From Pseudomonas sp. R-28-1W-6 (GTDB lineage: Bacteria > Pseudomonadota > Gammaproteobacteria > Pseudomonadales > Pseudomonadaceae), in NCBI RefSeq assembly GCF_009799925.1, contig NZ_WELK01000002.1, positions 248,001-312,000 of the forward strand: a stretch of 64,000 bases of DNA, given 5' to 3'. A program made the translations under genes and the position numbers. Under the pieces are notes generated by a model. That model saw nothing but the letters and a program-made list of their open reading frames with translations. It had not been told where the DNA came from and ran no database searches. Of the stretch, positions 35,964-46,329 are shown piece after piece; position 1 is the stretch's first letter, and each line of letters starts with the position of its first letter.

Positions 35964-37076
35964 TCAGCCGCGGGCGATCACAGCCGCCTCGGCCTCGACC
36001 TTCTCGGCTGCTTTCTGGCGGATCAGCTTTTCCAGCTGGTCCACCAGGTTTTCATTGGTCAGCTTGTGTGCCGGCTTGCCGTCGATATAGATGAGGTTGT
36101 TCGGCGTACCGCCGGTCAGGCCGATATGCGCTTCCTTGGCCTCGCCGGGGCCGTTGACCACGCAGCCGATCACCGCAACATCCAGCGGTACGAGCAGGTC
36201 TTCGACGCGGCTTTCCAGCTCGTTCATGGTCTTCACCACATCGAAGTTCTGCCGCGAGCAGCTCGGGCAGGCGATGAAGTTGATGCCACGCGAGCGCAGG
36301 CGCAGGGACTTGAGGATGTCGTAACCGACCTTGATCTCTTCCACCGGATCGGCGGCCAGGGAGATGCGGATGGTGTCGCCGATGCCGTCCATCAGCAGCA
36401 TGCCCAGGCCCACCGCCGACTTCACGGTACCGGAGCGCAGGCCGCCAGCCTCGGTGATACCCAGGTGCAGCGGCTGCTCGATCTGCTTGGCCAGCAGACG
36501 GTAGGCCTCGACGGCCATGAACACGTCGGAGGCCTTCACGCTGACCTTGAAGTCGGGAAAGTTCAGGCGATCCAGGTGCTCGACATGGCGCAGCGCCGAC
36601 TCGACCAGCGCTTCTGGGGTCGGTTCGCCGTATTTCTTCTGCAGGTCCTTTTCCAGCGAGCCGGCATTGACCCCGATACGGATCGGGATGCCCTTGTCGC
36701 GGGCGGCTTCGACCACCGCGCGCACACGGCCTTCGCGGCCGATATTGCCCGGATTGATGCGCAGGCAGTCGACGCCCAGCTCGGCCACGCGCAGGGCGAT
36801 CTGGTAGTCGAAATGGATGTCGGCCACCAGCGGCACATGCACCTGCTGCTTGATCTTGCCGAAAGCCTCGGCGGCCTGCATGTCTGGCACCGAGACGCGG
36901 ACGATGTCGGCGCCGGCCTCTTCCAGGCGGAGTATCTGGCCGACGGTGGCGGCCACGTCGCAGGTGTCGGTGTTGGTCATGCTCTGCACCGAGATCGGCG
37001 CATCGCCACCAACCGGTACCGAGCCGACCCAAATCTTGCGGGACAGGCGACGTTTGATCGGGGATTCGCAATGCAT
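35964..37076 (-). CDS. ispG: 4-hydroxy-3-methylbut-2-en-1-yl diphosphate synthase
   Basis: Penultimate step of the MEP isoprenoid pathway, with a 4Fe-4S cluster (flavodoxin-dependent form). 370 residues. Cluster region [19 protein letters not shown] (Cys pair near 270/273), a third Cys in [11 protein letters not shown] near 305 and the adjacent catalytic Glu. N-terminal barrel with [22 protein letters not shown]. It starts 2 bp after the rodZ stop codon, so translation is coupled. Its cluster would be supplied by the ISC system encoded upstream in the same block. Confidence 0.97.
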   Translation of the reverse strand: MHCESPIKRRLSRKIWVGSVPVGGDAPISVQSMTNTDTCDVAATVGQILRLEEAGADIVRVSVPDMQAAEAFGKIKQQVHVPLVADIHFDYQIALRVAELGVDCLRINPGNIGREGRVRAVVEAARDKGIPIRIGVNAGSLEKDLQKKYGEPTPEALVESALRHVEHLDRLNFPDFKVSVKASDVFMAVEAYRLLAKQIEQPLHLGITEAGGLRSGTVKSAVGLGMLLMDGIGDTIRISLAADPVEEIKVGYDILKSLRLRSRGINFIACPSCSRQNFDVVKTMNELESRVEDLLVPLDVAVIGCVVNGPGEAKEAHIGLTGGTPNNLIYIDGKPAHKLTNENLVDQLEKLIRQKAAEKVEAEAAVIARG

Positions 37077-37078
37077 AT

Positions 37079-38200
37079 CTATTGACCCAGCTTCAGGCGA
37101 GCGGTTTCACCGTGAGTGAAGGCGGCCAGATCGACCAGTTGGCCGTCCACGCGCACTTCGGCTCCACGGGCATAGCCCAGGCGCAGCTCCAGCGGAGCCT
37201 TGCCGATCAGTTCGACACTTTCGCCACGGCGCTTCAACGCACTGAGCAGCACCTTGCCATTGGCATCGGTCAGCTGGGTCCAGCAGTTGGCGGTGAACTG
37301 CAGATGGACCTTGGCCTCGCCGGCGGCCGGCACGACAACCGCAGCCGGCTCGGCCGGAACCTCGGCCACCGGCGCTGCGGCGGCAGGCACAGCAGGGCTG
37401 AGCGGAGCCGGGGCCGGGGCCGGGGCCGGAGCGGAGGATGCGGGAGCGGATGTTTCCGCTGCGGCAACCGCCGACGGCATCACCGGTGCAGCCGCAGGAG
37501 GCGTGGCAAGTACCGGGGCAGCCGCAGGAGGCGTGGCAAGTACCGGGGCAGCCGCCGGCGCATCGGCAACAGGCGGGGTGGAGCTGGCGCCCTCAGGGGC
37601 CGCAGCAGCCTCCGGCGCGCCGACCTGCTCTCCGGGCAATACCGGCACCGGCAATTCGACGGGCGCTTGCGCCGCGACGACCGCCTGGTCTTCCAGCTCA
37701 CCCAGCGGATGGATCTCGGTCGTGCCATCCGCACCTTCGACCTCGACATGCTCGAGCCCCAGGTCGGCGGGCACCAGGCTGACCTTGCCGGCCCCGGCCT
37801 GCCACCAGAAGAATGCCCCGACACCCAGGACGAGCAACAGGCACAGGCTGACGATTTTCAGGATGCTCTGCGAGAGGCGCACCGGCTCCTCGATACGACC
37901 CAGGCTGTGCACGCTGCTGCCGCTGGCATCGCTGCCGGTGAACTGATCGAATTCGCTGACCAAAGGCGCCTGGTCCATCCCCAGCAACTTGGCATAGGCG
38001 CGCACATAGCCCCGGGCAAAGGTATGCCCCGGCAGCTTGTCGAAGGCACCGGTTTCCAGCTGATGCAGGGCCTGCTCGGTCAAATGGAGTTGTGCCGCCA
38101 CCTCGGTCAGCGCCCAGCCCTTGCTCTCGCGAGCCTTGCGCAGGGTATCGCCCGGATTGACACGACTCGCCGCTACTGCTTCGGGATGCGACGTCTTCAT
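37079..38200 (-). CDS. rodZ: RodZ-type cytoskeletal/HTH membrane protein
   Basis: 373 residues. An HTH domain of the Xre type (about 14-80: [32 protein letters not shown]) is followed by a membrane helix (about 112-131: [20 protein letters not shown]), a long Pro/Ala-rich periplasmic linker and a C-terminal DUF4115 beta domain. RodZ links MreB to the membrane and sets rod shape. The linker contains an exact 30-bp tandem duplication. Start ATG overlaps the pilF stop (TGATG). The order pilF-rodZ-ispG-hisS is conserved. Confidence 0.92.
   Translation of the reverse strand: MKTSHPEAVAASRVNPGDTLRKARESKGWALTEVAAQLHLTEQALHQLETGAFDKLPGHTFARGYVRAYAKLLGMDQAPLVSEFDQFTGSDASGSSVHSLGRIEEPVRLSQSILKIVSLCLLLVLGVGAFFWWQAGAGKVSLVPADLGLEHVEVEGADGTTEIHPLGELEDQAVVAAQAPVELPVPVLPGEQVGAPEAAAAPEGASSTPPVADAPAAAPVLATPPAAAPVLATPPAAAPVMPSAVAAAETSAPASSAPAPAPAPAPLSPAVPAAAAPVAEVPAEPAAVVVPAAGEAKVHLQFTANCWTQLTDANGKVLLSALKRRGESVELIGKAPLELRLGYARGAEVRVDGQLVDLAAFTHGETARLKLGQ
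37491..37555. repeat. 30-bp tandem repeat in the rodZ linker
   Basis: Two exact copies of a 30-bp unit (37491-37520 and 37521-37550) plus 5 bp of a third. It encodes the decapeptide repeat [10 protein letters not shown] in frame. A slippage-prone site that would change linker length by ten residues per unit. Confidence 0.9.
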
Positions 38201-38961
38201 CACTGCTCCGACAGGTATTGCTGATATTCCGGGGTACCCGGATAGAGTCTTTTCATTTGCAGGCCCAGGCTGGCAGCCCGGTCACGCTCATCGAACACCT
38301 TGGCAAGACGGATACCCAGCAGCAGGCTCTGTGGCGTCTGCCCAGACAGCTGACTGAAACCTTCGTAGTAACTACGCGCCGGGACGTACTGTTTCTTGTC
38401 GAAATTCAGCTGAGCCATCTGTAACAGGGACACCGGACGCTGGCTGTTCAAGCGTAAAGAGCGCTCGAAATAATGCTCGGCATCGTCACGCTTGCCCAAC
38501 TGCAAAGCGGTCAAACCCAGATTCTCGAAAACCCGGGAGCGCTCGGCGTAGAGCGTATCCTCGGAAGCCTTGAGGTAAATATCGTAGGCTTCCTGATAAC
38601 GCTTCTGCTCGAAGAGGAAGCCGCCATAGTTGTTCAGTATGCGCGACTCACCCGAACTCAGCGAAATGGCCTTGCGATAGTGTTCTTCCGCGAGATTGGA
38701 CTCCATCTCGCGCTGGAAGACCACGGCCAAGGCTGCATGCGCCTCGGCACTGGAAGGATCCAGTTCGAGGGCGGACTTCAGCGGTTCCTTGGCCTTTTCC
38801 GTAGTACCCTGATTCAGCAGACCGATACCCAACTGGATATAGGCGTCCCGCGCCTGATCACGCCCTTCGTCAGTGCTGAGCGGATCCTTCATGCCGCCAG
38901 TAGTCACGCAACCGGCCAGCAAGCCTGCAAGCGACAGAAACAGCGCAGCGCGCAAAATCAT
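38200..38961 (-). CDS. pilF: Type IV pilus pilotin PilF
   Basis: Outer-membrane lipoprotein that guides PilQ secretin assembly. 253 residues from MILRAALFLSLAGLLAGC; lipobox LAGC. Six TPR motifs (ARDAYIQLGIGLLNQG, AEAHAALAVVFQREME, SRILNNYGGFLFEQKRYQEAYDIYLKA, VFENLGLTALQLGKRDDAEHYFERSLRLN, and so on). AAGGGG lies 6 bp before the ATG at 38961; the ATG at 38967 is too close. Codon use looks less G+C-biased than the neighbours. Confidence 0.94.
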   Translation of the reverse strand: MILRAALFLSLAGLLAGCVTTGGMKDPLSTDEGRDQARDAYIQLGIGLLNQGTTEKAKEPLKSALELDPSSAEAHAALAVVFQREMESNLAEEHYRKAISLSSGESRILNNYGGFLFEQKRYQEAYDIYLKASEDTLYAERSRVFENLGLTALQLGKRDDAEHYFERSLRLNSQRPVSLLQMAQLNFDKKQYVPARSYYEGFSQLSGQTPQSLLLGIRLAKVFDERDRAASLGLQMKRLYPGTPEYQQYLSEQ

Positions 38962-38973
38962 GAACATCCCCTT

Positions 38974-40119
38974 TCAAGTTCGATTGGTGGTGCGAGGTTC
39001 TTCAGCCTCGCTGCCCAGCTGGCGCACGGCGATATAACGCTCGCTGCGCCGGGTACGGTCCTGAACCTGACCTACCAGTTGACCACAGGCCGCATCGATA
39101 TCGTCACCACGGGTGGTGCGCACGGTGACATTGTGCCCGGCCTTGTGGAGCAGGTCCTGAAAACGGCGAATGGCGTTGTTGCTCGGCCGCTCGTAACCGG
39201 AGAAGGGGAAGGGATTAAACGGAATCAGATTGATCTTGCAAGGAAAATCCTTGAGAAGTGCGATCATCTGCTCAGCATGCTCGGGCTGGTCGTTGACGTC
39301 CTTGAGCAGGGTGTACTCGATGGTTAGGAAGCGTTTCTCGCCCAGTCCTTCGATATAGCGACGGCACGCGGGCAGCAGCATATCCAGCGGATACTTCTTG
39401 TTGATCGGTACCAGCTGGCTGCGCAGCTCGTCGTTCGGCGCATGCAGCGACAGGGCCAGGGACACGTCGATGACCTCGCCCAGCTTGTCGATCATCGGCA
39501 CCACGCCGGAGGTGGACAGCGTTACCTTGCGCTTGGAGATGCCATAGCCGAGGTCGTCCATCATGATGCGCATGGCGGCAACCACATTGTCGAAGTTGAG
39601 CAGGGGCTCGCCCATGCCCATCATCACCACGTTGGTGACGGCCCGATCGATCTTGGCCGGCACGGTGCCGAAGGATTTGTTGGCAATCCACACCTGGCCG
39701 ATGATTTCCGCGGCGGTCAGGTCGCTGTTGAAGCCCTGCTTGCCGGTGGAGCAGAAACTGCAATCCAGCGCGCAGCCAGCCTGGGACGACACACACAGGG
39801 TGCCACGGCCGCCTTGCGGGATGTAAACGGTCTCGACGCAACTGCCGGACGCCACGCGCACCACCCATTTGCGGGTGCCATCGGCGGAAATGTCCTGGCT
39901 GACAACCTCGGGACCACGAATTTCGGCACAGGCCTTGAGCTTTTCGCGCAAGGCCTTGCCCAGATTGCTCATGGCGTCGAAATCATCGACGCCAAAGTGG
40001 TGAATCCACTTCATGACCTGACCGGCACGGAAGCGCTTGTCTCCGATGGACTCGAAGAAGCTCTCCATTTCAGGCTGGGTCAGACCCAGCAGATTGATTT
40101 TACCGGCAGTCTCAGTCAT
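38974..40119 (-). CDS. rlmN: Dual-specificity RNA methyltransferase RlmN
   Basis: Radical SAM enzyme methylating C2 of A2503 in 23S rRNA and A37 in some tRNAs. 381 residues. Radical SAM motif C116-ALD-C120-SF-C123; second catalytic Cys near 353 in [14 protein letters not shown]-binding [13 protein letters not shown] near 195. It uses a 4Fe-4S cluster. It sits between ndk and pilF with short gaps of 24 and 12 bp, so it is co-transcribed. Confidence 0.96.
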   Translation of the reverse strand: MTETAGKINLLGLTQPEMESFFESIGDKRFRAGQVMKWIHHFGVDDFDAMSNLGKALREKLKACAEIRGPEVVSQDISADGTRKWVVRVASGSCVETVYIPQGGRGTLCVSSQAGCALDCSFCSTGKQGFNSDLTAAEIIGQVWIANKSFGTVPAKIDRAVTNVVMMGMGEPLLNFDNVVAAMRIMMDDLGYGISKRKVTLSTSGVVPMIDKLGEVIDVSLALSLHAPNDELRSQLVPINKKYPLDMLLPACRRYIEGLGEKRFLTIEYTLLKDVNDQPEHAEQMIALLKDFPCKINLIPFNPFPFSGYERPSNNAIRRFQDLLHKAGHNVTVRTTRGDDIDAACGQLVGQVQDRTRRSERYIAVRQLGSEAEEPRTTNRT

Positions 40120-40143
40120 GAACTCACCCTCGCCTGTTCGCCA

Positions 40144-40575
40144 TTAGCGAATGCGAGCGCACACCTCGGTGGCGGCGAAGAAGTAGGCGATCTCGCGAGC
40201 GGCGGAAGCCTCGGAGTCGGAACCGTGTACGGCGTTCTCGTCGATGGAAACGGCGAAATCGGCACGAATGGTGCCGGCAGCCGCTTCTTTCGGATTGGTG
40301 GCGCCCATCAGCTCACGGTTTTTCAGGACGGCGTCTTCGCCTTCCAGAACCTGGACGATGACCGGACCAGAGGTCATGAAGGCAACCAGGTCCTTGAAGA
40401 AGCCGCGCTCGCTGTGCTCGGCGTAGAAGCCAGCGGCTTCGCGCTCGGACAGCTGAACCATCTTCGAAGCAACGACGCGCAGGCCGGCTTTTTCGAAGCG
40501 GGTGGTGATCTCGCCGATAACGTTTTTGGCAACGGCATCCGGCTTGATGATGGAGAAAGTACGTTGAACAGCCAT
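40144..40575 (-). CDS. ndk: Nucleoside diphosphate kinase
   Basis: Balances NTP pools by phosphate transfer through a His intermediate. 143 residues, [23 protein letters not shown]. Catalytic His in ENAVHGSDS near 117; conserved [16 protein letters not shown]. The start at 40575 is the family start. Its probable -10 lies in the loop of the hairpin that separates it from iscX. Confidence 0.97.
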   Translation of the reverse strand: MAVQRTFSIIKPDAVAKNVIGEITTRFEKAGLRVVASKMVQLSEREAAGFYAEHSERGFFKDLVAFMTSGPVIVQVLEGEDAVLKNRELMGATNPKEAAAGTIRADFAVSIDENAVHGSDSEASAAREIAYFFAATEVCARIR

Positions 40576-40612
40576 GTGAAACTCCAGAAACAAGGATTAA
40601 AGCGAACAAGTA

Positions 40613-40635
40613 AACCCGCGAATTATACGCGGGTT
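40613..40635 (-). terminator. Hairpin after the isc operon with TATAAT in its loop
   Basis: AACCCGCG/CGCGGGTT, 8-bp stem, 7-nt loop; on the minus strand followed by TACTTGTT. The loop reads TATAATT, a perfect -10 for transcription into ndk (40622-40627). It could end the isc transcript and begin the ndk transcript. Confidence 0.55.
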
Positions 40636-40669
40636 AGGGAAAAATGCGTAGGCCGGGGGCTGCCAGCCC

Positions 40670-40870
40670 CTACTCGGACTCTTCGATCCAGGCCGCCTGA
40701 ATCGCCTCGAGAACCTTCTCGCCACCACGCTGTGGGTCATCGTCGAAGTCCGGCAGGGACAGCACCCAGCCATGCAGGTCGACGAAATTGACGTAGCGCG
40801 GATCGACATCCGGCCTGCTCTCGGCCAGTTCAATGGCGATATCCAGCACATCAGCCCATTTCAGACTCAT
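40670..40870 (-). CDS. iscX: Fe-S cluster assembly protein IscX
   Basis: 66-residue acidic protein, last gene of the isc operon. MSLKWADVLDIAIELAESRPDVDP...FVDLHGWVLSLPDF is typical of IscX (YfhJ), an iron-binding regulator of IscS activity. It lies 12 bp after fdx. Confidence 0.95.
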   Translation of the reverse strand: MSLKWADVLDIAIELAESRPDVDPRYVNFVDLHGWVLSLPDFDDDPQRGGEKVLEAIQAAWIEESE

Positions 40871-40882
40871 GACTCGCTCCTC

Positions 40883-41221
40883 TTAGTGACCTTCGGAGAC
40901 CTGGTTGATGGTGTACCTGGGGATCTCGACCACCAGGTCCTGATCCGCCACCACGGCCTGACAGGACAGGCGCGAGCTCGGCTCCAGCCCCCAGGCCTTG
41001 TCCAGCATGTCGTCTTCCAGCTCATCGGAAGGCTCCAGCGAGTTGAAGCCCTCGCGGATCACCACATGGCAGGTGGTACAGGCGCAGGATTTCTCGCAGG
41101 CATGCTCGATCTCGATACCATTGCGCAGCGCGGCATCCAGCACAGTCTCGCCAGCTTGCGCTTCGAACACGGCCCCTTCCGGGCAATGTTCGGCATGGGG
41201 CAGAACAATGATCTGCGGCAT
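40883..41221 (-). CDS. fdx: ISC-type 2Fe-2S ferredoxin
   Basis: Adrenodoxin-type ferredoxin giving electrons to cluster assembly. 112 residues, starts MPQIIVLPHAEHCPEGAVFEAQ. Cluster ligands in EHACEKSCACTTCHVV (near 42, 48, 51) with a fourth Cys in RLSCQAV near 87. It lies 6 bp after hscA. Confidence 0.96.
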   Translation of the reverse strand: MPQIIVLPHAEHCPEGAVFEAQAGETVLDAALRNGIEIEHACEKSCACTTCHVVIREGFNSLEPSDELEDDMLDKAWGLEPSSRLSCQAVVADQDLVVEIPRYTINQVSEGH

Positions 41222-41227
41222 TCTCAG

Positions 41228-43093
41228 TTATTCCTCGATTTCATTGAGTCGACGCCCGGACAGGGCTGCCTTGACCGTGGCATCCATCCGCCGGGCGGCG
41301 AAAGCGTCGGTGATCTGCGACAGGCGCTTGACCTGCTGCTCGACGGCCAGTGCATCGGAGCCGCCAGCCAGCTCGCGCAGCTCGGTCATGCACAGCTCGA
41401 TGGCCATGCGCTCATCGGCATCGAGCAGGCGCTCGCCATCGGCATCCAGGGCCGACTGCACCGCTTCAAGCAGGCGCTCGGCCTCGACCTGCTGCTCGCG
41501 CAGCGCACGGGCGGCCTTGTCGCCACCGGCATTGCGGAAGGAGTCCTGCAGCATGCGGGCGATCTCGCCATCGGTCAGACCGTAGGACGGCTTGACCTGA
41601 ATGCTGGCCTCCACTCCGGAGCCCAGTTCGCGCGCCGTTACGCCCAGCAGGCCATCGGCATCGACCTGGAAGGTCACGCGGATCTTCGCCGAGCCGGCCA
41701 CCAGCGGCGGAATGCCGCGCAGCTCGAAGCGCGCCAGGGAACGGCAGTCGCTGATCAGCTCGCGCTCACCCTGCAGCACATGAATCATCATGGCCGTCTG
41801 GCCATCCTTGTAGGTGGTGAAGTCCTGCGCACGCGCCACCGGGATGGTGGTGTTGCGCGGAATGATCTTCTCCATCAGGCCGCCCATGGTTTCCAACCCC
41901 AGGGACAGCGGAATCACGTCGAGCAGCAGCAGCTCTTCGCCATTGCCACGCTTGTTGCCGGCCAGGGTATCGGCCTGGATCGCCGCGCCGATGGCCACCA
42001 CCTGATCCGGATCGATATCGGTCAGCGGCTCGCGGGCAAACAGCTCGCCCACCGCGGCACGCACCCGCGGCACGCGGGTGGAGCCACCGACCATGACCAC
42101 CGCCTCGACTTCCTCCAGCTCGATGCCGGCATCGCGCACCGCACGCCGACAGGCCTTGAGGCTGCGCGCCAGCATGGGCTCGATCAGCGCATCGAACTGC
42201 GCGCGAGTCAGCTCGCCCTGCCAGCCGGCATGGGCAACGACCACCGAGTCGGCGCCGGTCAGCGCTTCCTTGGCCGCACAGGCCGCCTGCAGCAGGCTGC
42301 GCTGGGTACCCGGATCGAGATCCAGGGACAGACCGGCCTGCTGTAGGACCCAGTTGGCGATCGCGTGATCGAAGTCGTCGCCACCCAGGGCACTGTCGCC
42401 GCCGGTGGCCATCACCTCGAACACGCCGCGGGTCAGGCGCAGGATGGAAATATCGAAGGTGCCGCCACCCAGGTCGTAGATGGCGACAACACCCTCGGCC
42501 TGCTGGTCGAGGCCGTAGGCCACCGCCGCCGCCGTGGGCTCGTTGAGCAGGCGCAGGACATTCAGGCCGGCCAGACGCGCGGCATCCTTGGTGGCCTGAC
42601 GCTGGGCATCGTCGAAATAGGCCGGCACGGTGATCACCGCCCCAACCAGCTCGCCACCCAGCGCCTCCTCGGCGCGCTGACGCAGCGCCTTGAGAATCTC
42701 GGCAGACACTTCGACCGGGCTCTTGGCCCCCTGCACCGTGTCGATGAACGGCATGTGCGACTCGCCACCGACGAAGCGGTACGGCAACTGCTCACCCAGC
42801 TGCTTGACGTCGCTCAGGCCACGCCCCATCAGGCGTTTGACCGACAGCACGGTATTCAGCGGATCGAGCGGCGCCGCCAGCTTGGCGGCCTGGCCGACCT
42901 CGACGCGGTCGGCGTGGTAGCGCACCGCGGACGGCAGAATGACCTGGCCTTCGGCATCCGCCAGCGGCGCAGACAGGCCGCTGCGCACGGCAGCGACCAG
43001 GGAATTGGTGGTGCCCAGATCGATCCCCACGGCCAGGCGGCGCTGGTGGGGCTGAGGGCTTTGGCCGGGCTCGGCGATCTGCAGTAGGGCCAT
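41228..43093 (-). CDS. hscA: Fe-S protein assembly chaperone HscA
   Basis: Hsp70-type ATPase that releases clusters from IscU with HscB. 621 residues. N-terminal phosphate motif [13 protein letters not shown] near 23, second motif [16 protein letters not shown] near 199, adenosine motif [14 protein letters not shown] near 333, then the substrate-binding domain and helical lid. It follows hscB by 42 bp. Confidence 0.97.
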   Translation of the reverse strand: MALLQIAEPGQSPQPHQRRLAVGIDLGTTNSLVAAVRSGLSAPLADAEGQVILPSAVRYHADRVEVGQAAKLAAPLDPLNTVLSVKRLMGRGLSDVKQLGEQLPYRFVGGESHMPFIDTVQGAKSPVEVSAEILKALRQRAEEALGGELVGAVITVPAYFDDAQRQATKDAARLAGLNVLRLLNEPTAAAVAYGLDQQAEGVVAIYDLGGGTFDISILRLTRGVFEVMATGGDSALGGDDFDHAIANWVLQQAGLSLDLDPGTQRSLLQAACAAKEALTGADSVVVAHAGWQGELTRAQFDALIEPMLARSLKACRRAVRDAGIELEEVEAVVMVGGSTRVPRVRAAVGELFAREPLTDIDPDQVVAIGAAIQADTLAGNKRGNGEELLLLDVIPLSLGLETMGGLMEKIIPRNTTIPVARAQDFTTYKDGQTAMMIHVLQGERELISDCRSLARFELRGIPPLVAGSAKIRVTFQVDADGLLGVTARELGSGVEASIQVKPSYGLTDGEIARMLQDSFRNAGGDKAARALREQQVEAERLLEAVQSALDADGERLLDADERMAIELCMTELRELAGGSDALAVEQQVKRLSQITDAFAARRMDATVKAALSGRRLNEIEE

Positions 43094-43135
43094 GATGCTC
43101 TGGAGGTCAGGCGCGCAGCTCAGGCTGCACGGCGG

Positions 43136-43657
43136 TTAATCGTCGAGGCGCTCTTCCAGCTGGCGCACTTCGTGGGACAGCTTGTCGAGAAACTGCATGC
43201 GCCGCACTAGGCGCTCGGCCTCCTCGCGACGCGCAGCATCATCCCAGCAAGCCGCAAAAGCTTCATCGAGCTCGTCCTGAGCCGTCTTGAGGCGGCGCTT
43301 GAAGGCCGCCACGCCCGCCAGATCGGCGCTGTCGTGCAGGTCTTCCAGCTCCTCGCGCAACTGCATCTGCTGCAGCAGGAACTGCGGATCCTGCACCGTC
43401 ACCTCCAACGGCAACTCGCGCCCGCGCAGGGCGAGCAGATAGAGCGCGCGCCGCGGCGCACTCTTGAGCGTCTGGTAGGCCTCGTTGAGGCTGGCCGAAT
43501 GCTCAAGCGCCAGGCGCTGTTCGCGCTCGGAGGCATCGGCAAAACGATCCGGGTGCACGGCCTTGGCCAGCTCGCGATAGCGCGCAGACAACTGCGCCTG
43601 ATCCAGGCGAAAGCTCGGTTGCAGGTCAAACAAAGCGAAATGACAGGGACTGCCCAC
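43136..43657 (-). CDS. hscB: Co-chaperone HscB
   Basis: J-protein partner of HscA. 173 residues from a GTG start ([16 protein letters not shown]), the usual pseudomonad length. J domain with HPD in [10 protein letters not shown] near 42; C-terminal three-helix IscU-binding domain ([20 protein letters not shown]). GAGG lies 7 bp before the GTG. The gene starts 8 bp past the iscA stop. Confidence 0.95.
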   Translation of the reverse strand: MGSPCHFALFDLQPSFRLDQAQLSARYRELAKAVHPDRFADASEREQRLALEHSASLNEAYQTLKSAPRRALYLLALRGRELPLEVTVQDPQFLLQQMQLREELEDLHDSADLAGVAAFKRRLKTAQDELDEAFAACWDDAARREEAERLVRRMQFLDKLSHEVRQLEERLDD

Positions 43658-43665
43658 GAATGGCC

Positions 43666-43989
43666 TCAGACGTTGAAGCTCTCGCCGCAGCCGCATTCGC
43701 CACGCACGTTAGGGTTGTTGAACTTGAAGCCCTCGTTGAGACCTTCGCGCACGAAGTCCAGTTCGGTGCCATCGATATAGGCCAGGCTCTTCGGGTCGAT
43801 GATCACTTTCACCCCGAAACTCTCGAACACCTGGTCTTCGGCCGCCAGCTCATCGACGAACTCCAGCACATAGGCCAGGCCCGAACAGCCGGTGGTGCGC
43901 ACCCCCAGACGAATGCCCGCACCCTTGCCGCGCCCCTCGAGGGAACGCTGCACGTGCTGCGCAGCCGCTTCGGTCATGGTAATCGCCAT
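43666..43989 (-). CDS. iscA: Iron-sulfur cluster assembly protein IscA
   Basis: A-type carrier for Fe-S clusters. 107 residues with the three conserved cysteines: C34 in [10 protein letters not shown] and the C-terminal C-G-C pair in [10 protein letters not shown] near 99-101. Lies 26 bp after iscU. Confidence 0.97.
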   Translation of the reverse strand: MAITMTEAAAQHVQRSLEGRGKGAGIRLGVRTTGCSGLAYVLEFVDELAAEDQVFESFGVKVIIDPKSLAYIDGTELDFVREGLNEGFKFNNPNVRGECGCGESFNV

Positions 43990-44015
43990 AACAACTCCTT
44001 ACAGACTGGAGAGGC

Positions 44016-44402
44016 TCAGAGCAGACCCTTCTTCTGCTTGTAGTCGCGCACGGCCGCCTTGATGGCGTCCTCGGCGAGTACCGAGCAGTGGATCTTCACT
44101 GGCGGCAGGGCCAGCTCTTCGGCCAGCTGGGTATTCTTGATGGTCTCGGCTTCGTCCAGGGTCTTACCCTTCATCCACTCGGTGGCGAGGGAGCTGGAAG
44201 CGATCGCCGAACCGCAGCCATAGGTCTTGAACTTGGCGTCTTCGATGACGCCCTGCTCGTTGACCTTGATCTGCAGGCGCATCACGTCGCCGCAAGCCGG
44301 CGCACCGACCATGCCGGTGCCGACATCCGGATCTTCGGCGTCGAGCTTGCCGACGTTGCGCGGATTTTCGTAGTGGTCGATGACCTTTTCACTGTAAGCC
44401 AT
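44016..44402 (-). CDS. iscU: Fe-S cluster scaffold protein IscU
   Basis: Scaffold on which IscS-derived sulfur and iron form clusters. 128 residues. Conserved cysteines in VGAPACGDV (near 37), TYGCGSAIASSS (near 63) and KIHCSVLAEDAI (near 106); the LPPVK motif recognised by HscA precedes the third. 49 bp after iscS. Confidence 0.97.
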   Translation of the reverse strand: MAYSEKVIDHYENPRNVGKLDAEDPDVGTGMVGAPACGDVMRLQIKVNEQGVIEDAKFKTYGCGSAIASSSLATEWMKGKTLDEAETIKNTQLAEELALPPVKIHCSVLAEDAIKAAVRDYKQKKGLL

Positions 44403-44451
44403 GGTGCAATTCCTCTCTCATCAGGTGCCGCTCTTGGAGGCGACTAAACAA

Positions 44452-45666
44452 TCAGTGCGCCTGCCATTCGACCTTGGACAGATCGACACCCTCTTTGAAC
44501 ATATCCCACAGCGGCGACAGCTCACGCAGCTTGCCCACTGCATCGCGAATCTTCGAGGCGGCGTAGTCGACCTCTTCCTCGGTGGTGAAGCGGCCGAAGG
44601 TGAAGCGGATCGAGCTATGCGCCAGCTCGTCGTTGCGGCCCAGGGCACGCAGCACATAGGACGGCTCCAGGGAGGCCGAGGTACAGGCTGAACCGGAGGA
44701 AACCGCCAGATCCTTGAGCGCCATGACCAGCGACTCACCCTCGACGTAGTTGAAGCTGAGGTTGAGGTTATGCGGCACACGCTGGGTCATGCTGCCGTTG
44801 ATGTACAGCTCTTCCATGCCCTCGACATGCTTGTAGAAACGGTCACGCAGGGCGCGGATGCGCTCGTTTTCCTGGGCCATTTCAACCTTGGCGATGCGGA
44901 AGGCCTCGCCCATGCCGACGATCTGGTGGGTGGCCAGGGTGCCGGAACGCATGCCGCGCTCGTGACCGCCGCCATGCATCTGCGCTTCCAGGCGCACGCG
45001 CGGCTTGCGCCGTACGTAGAGCGCGCCGATGCCCTTGGGCCCGTAGGTTTTGTGCGCGGAAAAGGACATCAGGTCGACCTTGATCTTCTCCAGATCGATC
45101 TCCACCTTGCCGGTGGACTGCGCCGCATCGACATGGAACAGCACGCCCCGGGAGCGGGTCAGCTCACCGATGGCGCCGATGTCGTTGATCGTGCCGATCT
45201 CGTTGTTCACGTGCATGATCGAAACCAGAATGGTGTCGTCACGCAGCGCGGCCTCGACCATGGCCGCGGTCACCAGGCCATCTTCGCCCGGCTCCAGGTA
45301 GGTCACTTCGAACCCCTCGCGCTCCAGCTGGCGAGCGGAGTCGAGGACCGCCTTGTGCTCGATCTTCGAGGTGATGATGTGCTTGCCCTTGCTGCTGTAG
45401 AAGTGCGCAACACCCTTGAGCGCCAGGTTGTCGGACTCGGTGGCACCGGAGGTCCAGACGATCTCGCGCGGGTCGGCATTGACCAGCTCGGCGACCTGGC
45501 GGCGAGCATTCTCCACCGCCTCCTCAGCCTTCCAGCCGAACAGGTGGGAGCGCGAAGCCGGGTTGCCAAAGTTGCCATCCACCAGCAGGCACTCGCTCAT
45601 CTTCTGTGCAACGCGCGGGTCAACCGGAGTGGTAGCGGAATAATCGAGGTAAATCGGCAATCTCAT
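44452..45666 (-). CDS. iscS: Cysteine desulfurase IscS
   Basis: PLP enzyme that provides sulfur for Fe-S clusters and tRNA thiolation. 404 residues. PLP lysine in [16 protein letters not shown] near 206; catalytic loop Cys in [17 protein letters not shown] near 328; C-terminal IscU-binding tail. Lies 32 bp after iscR. Confidence 0.97.
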   Translation of the reverse strand: MRLPIYLDYSATTPVDPRVAQKMSECLLVDGNFGNPASRSHLFGWKAEEAVENARRQVAELVNADPREIVWTSGATESDNLALKGVAHFYSSKGKHIITSKIEHKAVLDSARQLEREGFEVTYLEPGEDGLVTAAMVEAALRDDTILVSIMHVNNEIGTINDIGAIGELTRSRGVLFHVDAAQSTGKVEIDLEKIKVDLMSFSAHKTYGPKGIGALYVRRKPRVRLEAQMHGGGHERGMRSGTLATHQIVGMGEAFRIAKVEMAQENERIRALRDRFYKHVEGMEELYINGSMTQRVPHNLNLSFNYVEGESLVMALKDLAVSSGSACTSASLEPSYVLRALGRNDELAHSSIRFTFGRFTTEEEVDYAASKIRDAVGKLRELSPLWDMFKEGVDLSKVEWQAH

Positions 45667-45698
45667 CAGATTTCTCCTAATTCAGGCAGACGCCCTGC

Positions 45699-46190
45699 TC
45701 ACTCAACGGCGGACGCTTCGATCTTATCCAGGCGTGGCGTCCTGCCATTGCAGCGGAGCTGGTCCTGACGCAGGGCAACTTCCTGCACTTCTCGGCGAGT
45801 CACCAGGTCAGCCAGGCTGATGCCACTGAGGAACTCATGAATCTGCTGACTGAGGTCGCACCACAGGTGATGGGTCAGGCAGGTATCGCCGGAGTGACAA
45901 TCACCCAGGCCTTGGCAGCGCGTGGCATCCACCGACTCATTGACCGCATCGATCACCTGAGCCACCTGAATCACGCGCATGTCGCGCGACAACTGGTAGC
46001 CACCACCCGGCCCGCGCACGCTGCTGACCAGGTTGCCACGACGCAGCTTGGCGAACAGCTGCTCGAGATAGGACAGGGAAATACCCTGGCGCTCGGAAAT
46101 ATCGGCAAGGGACACCGGCCCGTGCTGGGCATGCAGCGCCAGATCGAGCATCGCGGTGACGGCGTAACGGCCTTTGGTGGTCAAGCGCAT
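45699..46190 (-). CDS. iscR: Fe-S cluster sensing regulator IscR
   Basis: Rrf2-family repressor and activator of Fe-S genes. 163 residues from [20 protein letters not shown]. Winged HTH in the first 65 residues; 2Fe-2S ligands C92, C98, C104 and H107 all present. First gene of the isc operon; holo-IscR should repress its own promoter through the box at 46232-46256. The longer in-frame upstream stretch covers the promoter and is rejected. Confidence 0.97.
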   Translation of the reverse strand: MRLTTKGRYAVTAMLDLALHAQHGPVSLADISERQGISLSYLEQLFAKLRRGNLVSSVRGPGGGYQLSRDMRVIQVAQVIDAVNESVDATRCQGLGDCHSGDTCLTHHLWCDLSQQIHEFLSGISLADLVTRREVQEVALRQDQLRCNGRTPRLDKIEASAVE

Positions 46191-46222
46191 GGTGGTTACC
46201 ACGGTTTCGCTGAATTGCCGCA

Positions 46223-46252
46223 AGTATCCCCTTTTCCTACTATTTAGGTCAA
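46223..46252 (-). promoter_or_regulatory. Promoter of the isc operon
   Basis: Minus strand: TTGACC (-35, 46247-46252), 18-bp spacer, GATACT (-10, 46223-46228). The -35 and spacer lie inside the IscR box, as in other gammaproteobacteria. Confidence 0.68.
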
Positions 46253-46256
46253 CTAT
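46232..46256 (-). promoter_or_regulatory. iscR: Type 1 IscR-binding box
   Basis: 25-bp site reading ATAGTTGACC-TAAATAGTAGG-AAAA on the minus strand, close to the E. coli type 1 consensus (ATASYYGAC...). It overlaps the -35 of the isc promoter, the expected place for repression by cluster-loaded IscR. Confidence 0.8.
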
Positions 46257-46281
46257 AAGACCGATCAAAACAGTAGGAATT
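46257..46281 (+). promoter_or_regulatory. Second, oppositely oriented IscR-like box
   Basis: Shares CAGTAGGAA and CCGA with the type 1 pattern on the plus strand, directly adjoining the first box back to back. Several consensus positions differ, so binding is a hypothesis. Confidence 0.35.
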
Positions 46282-46329
46282 AACCTCGGCGAGGGGCGCA
46301 AATCATACCAAACCCCGCAGCACTAGGCA

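Noticed and set aside
34647..37085. 812-codon plus-strand open frame opposite hisS and ispG
   Set aside because: Shadow of two strongly conserved minus-strand genes; no start signal or domain.
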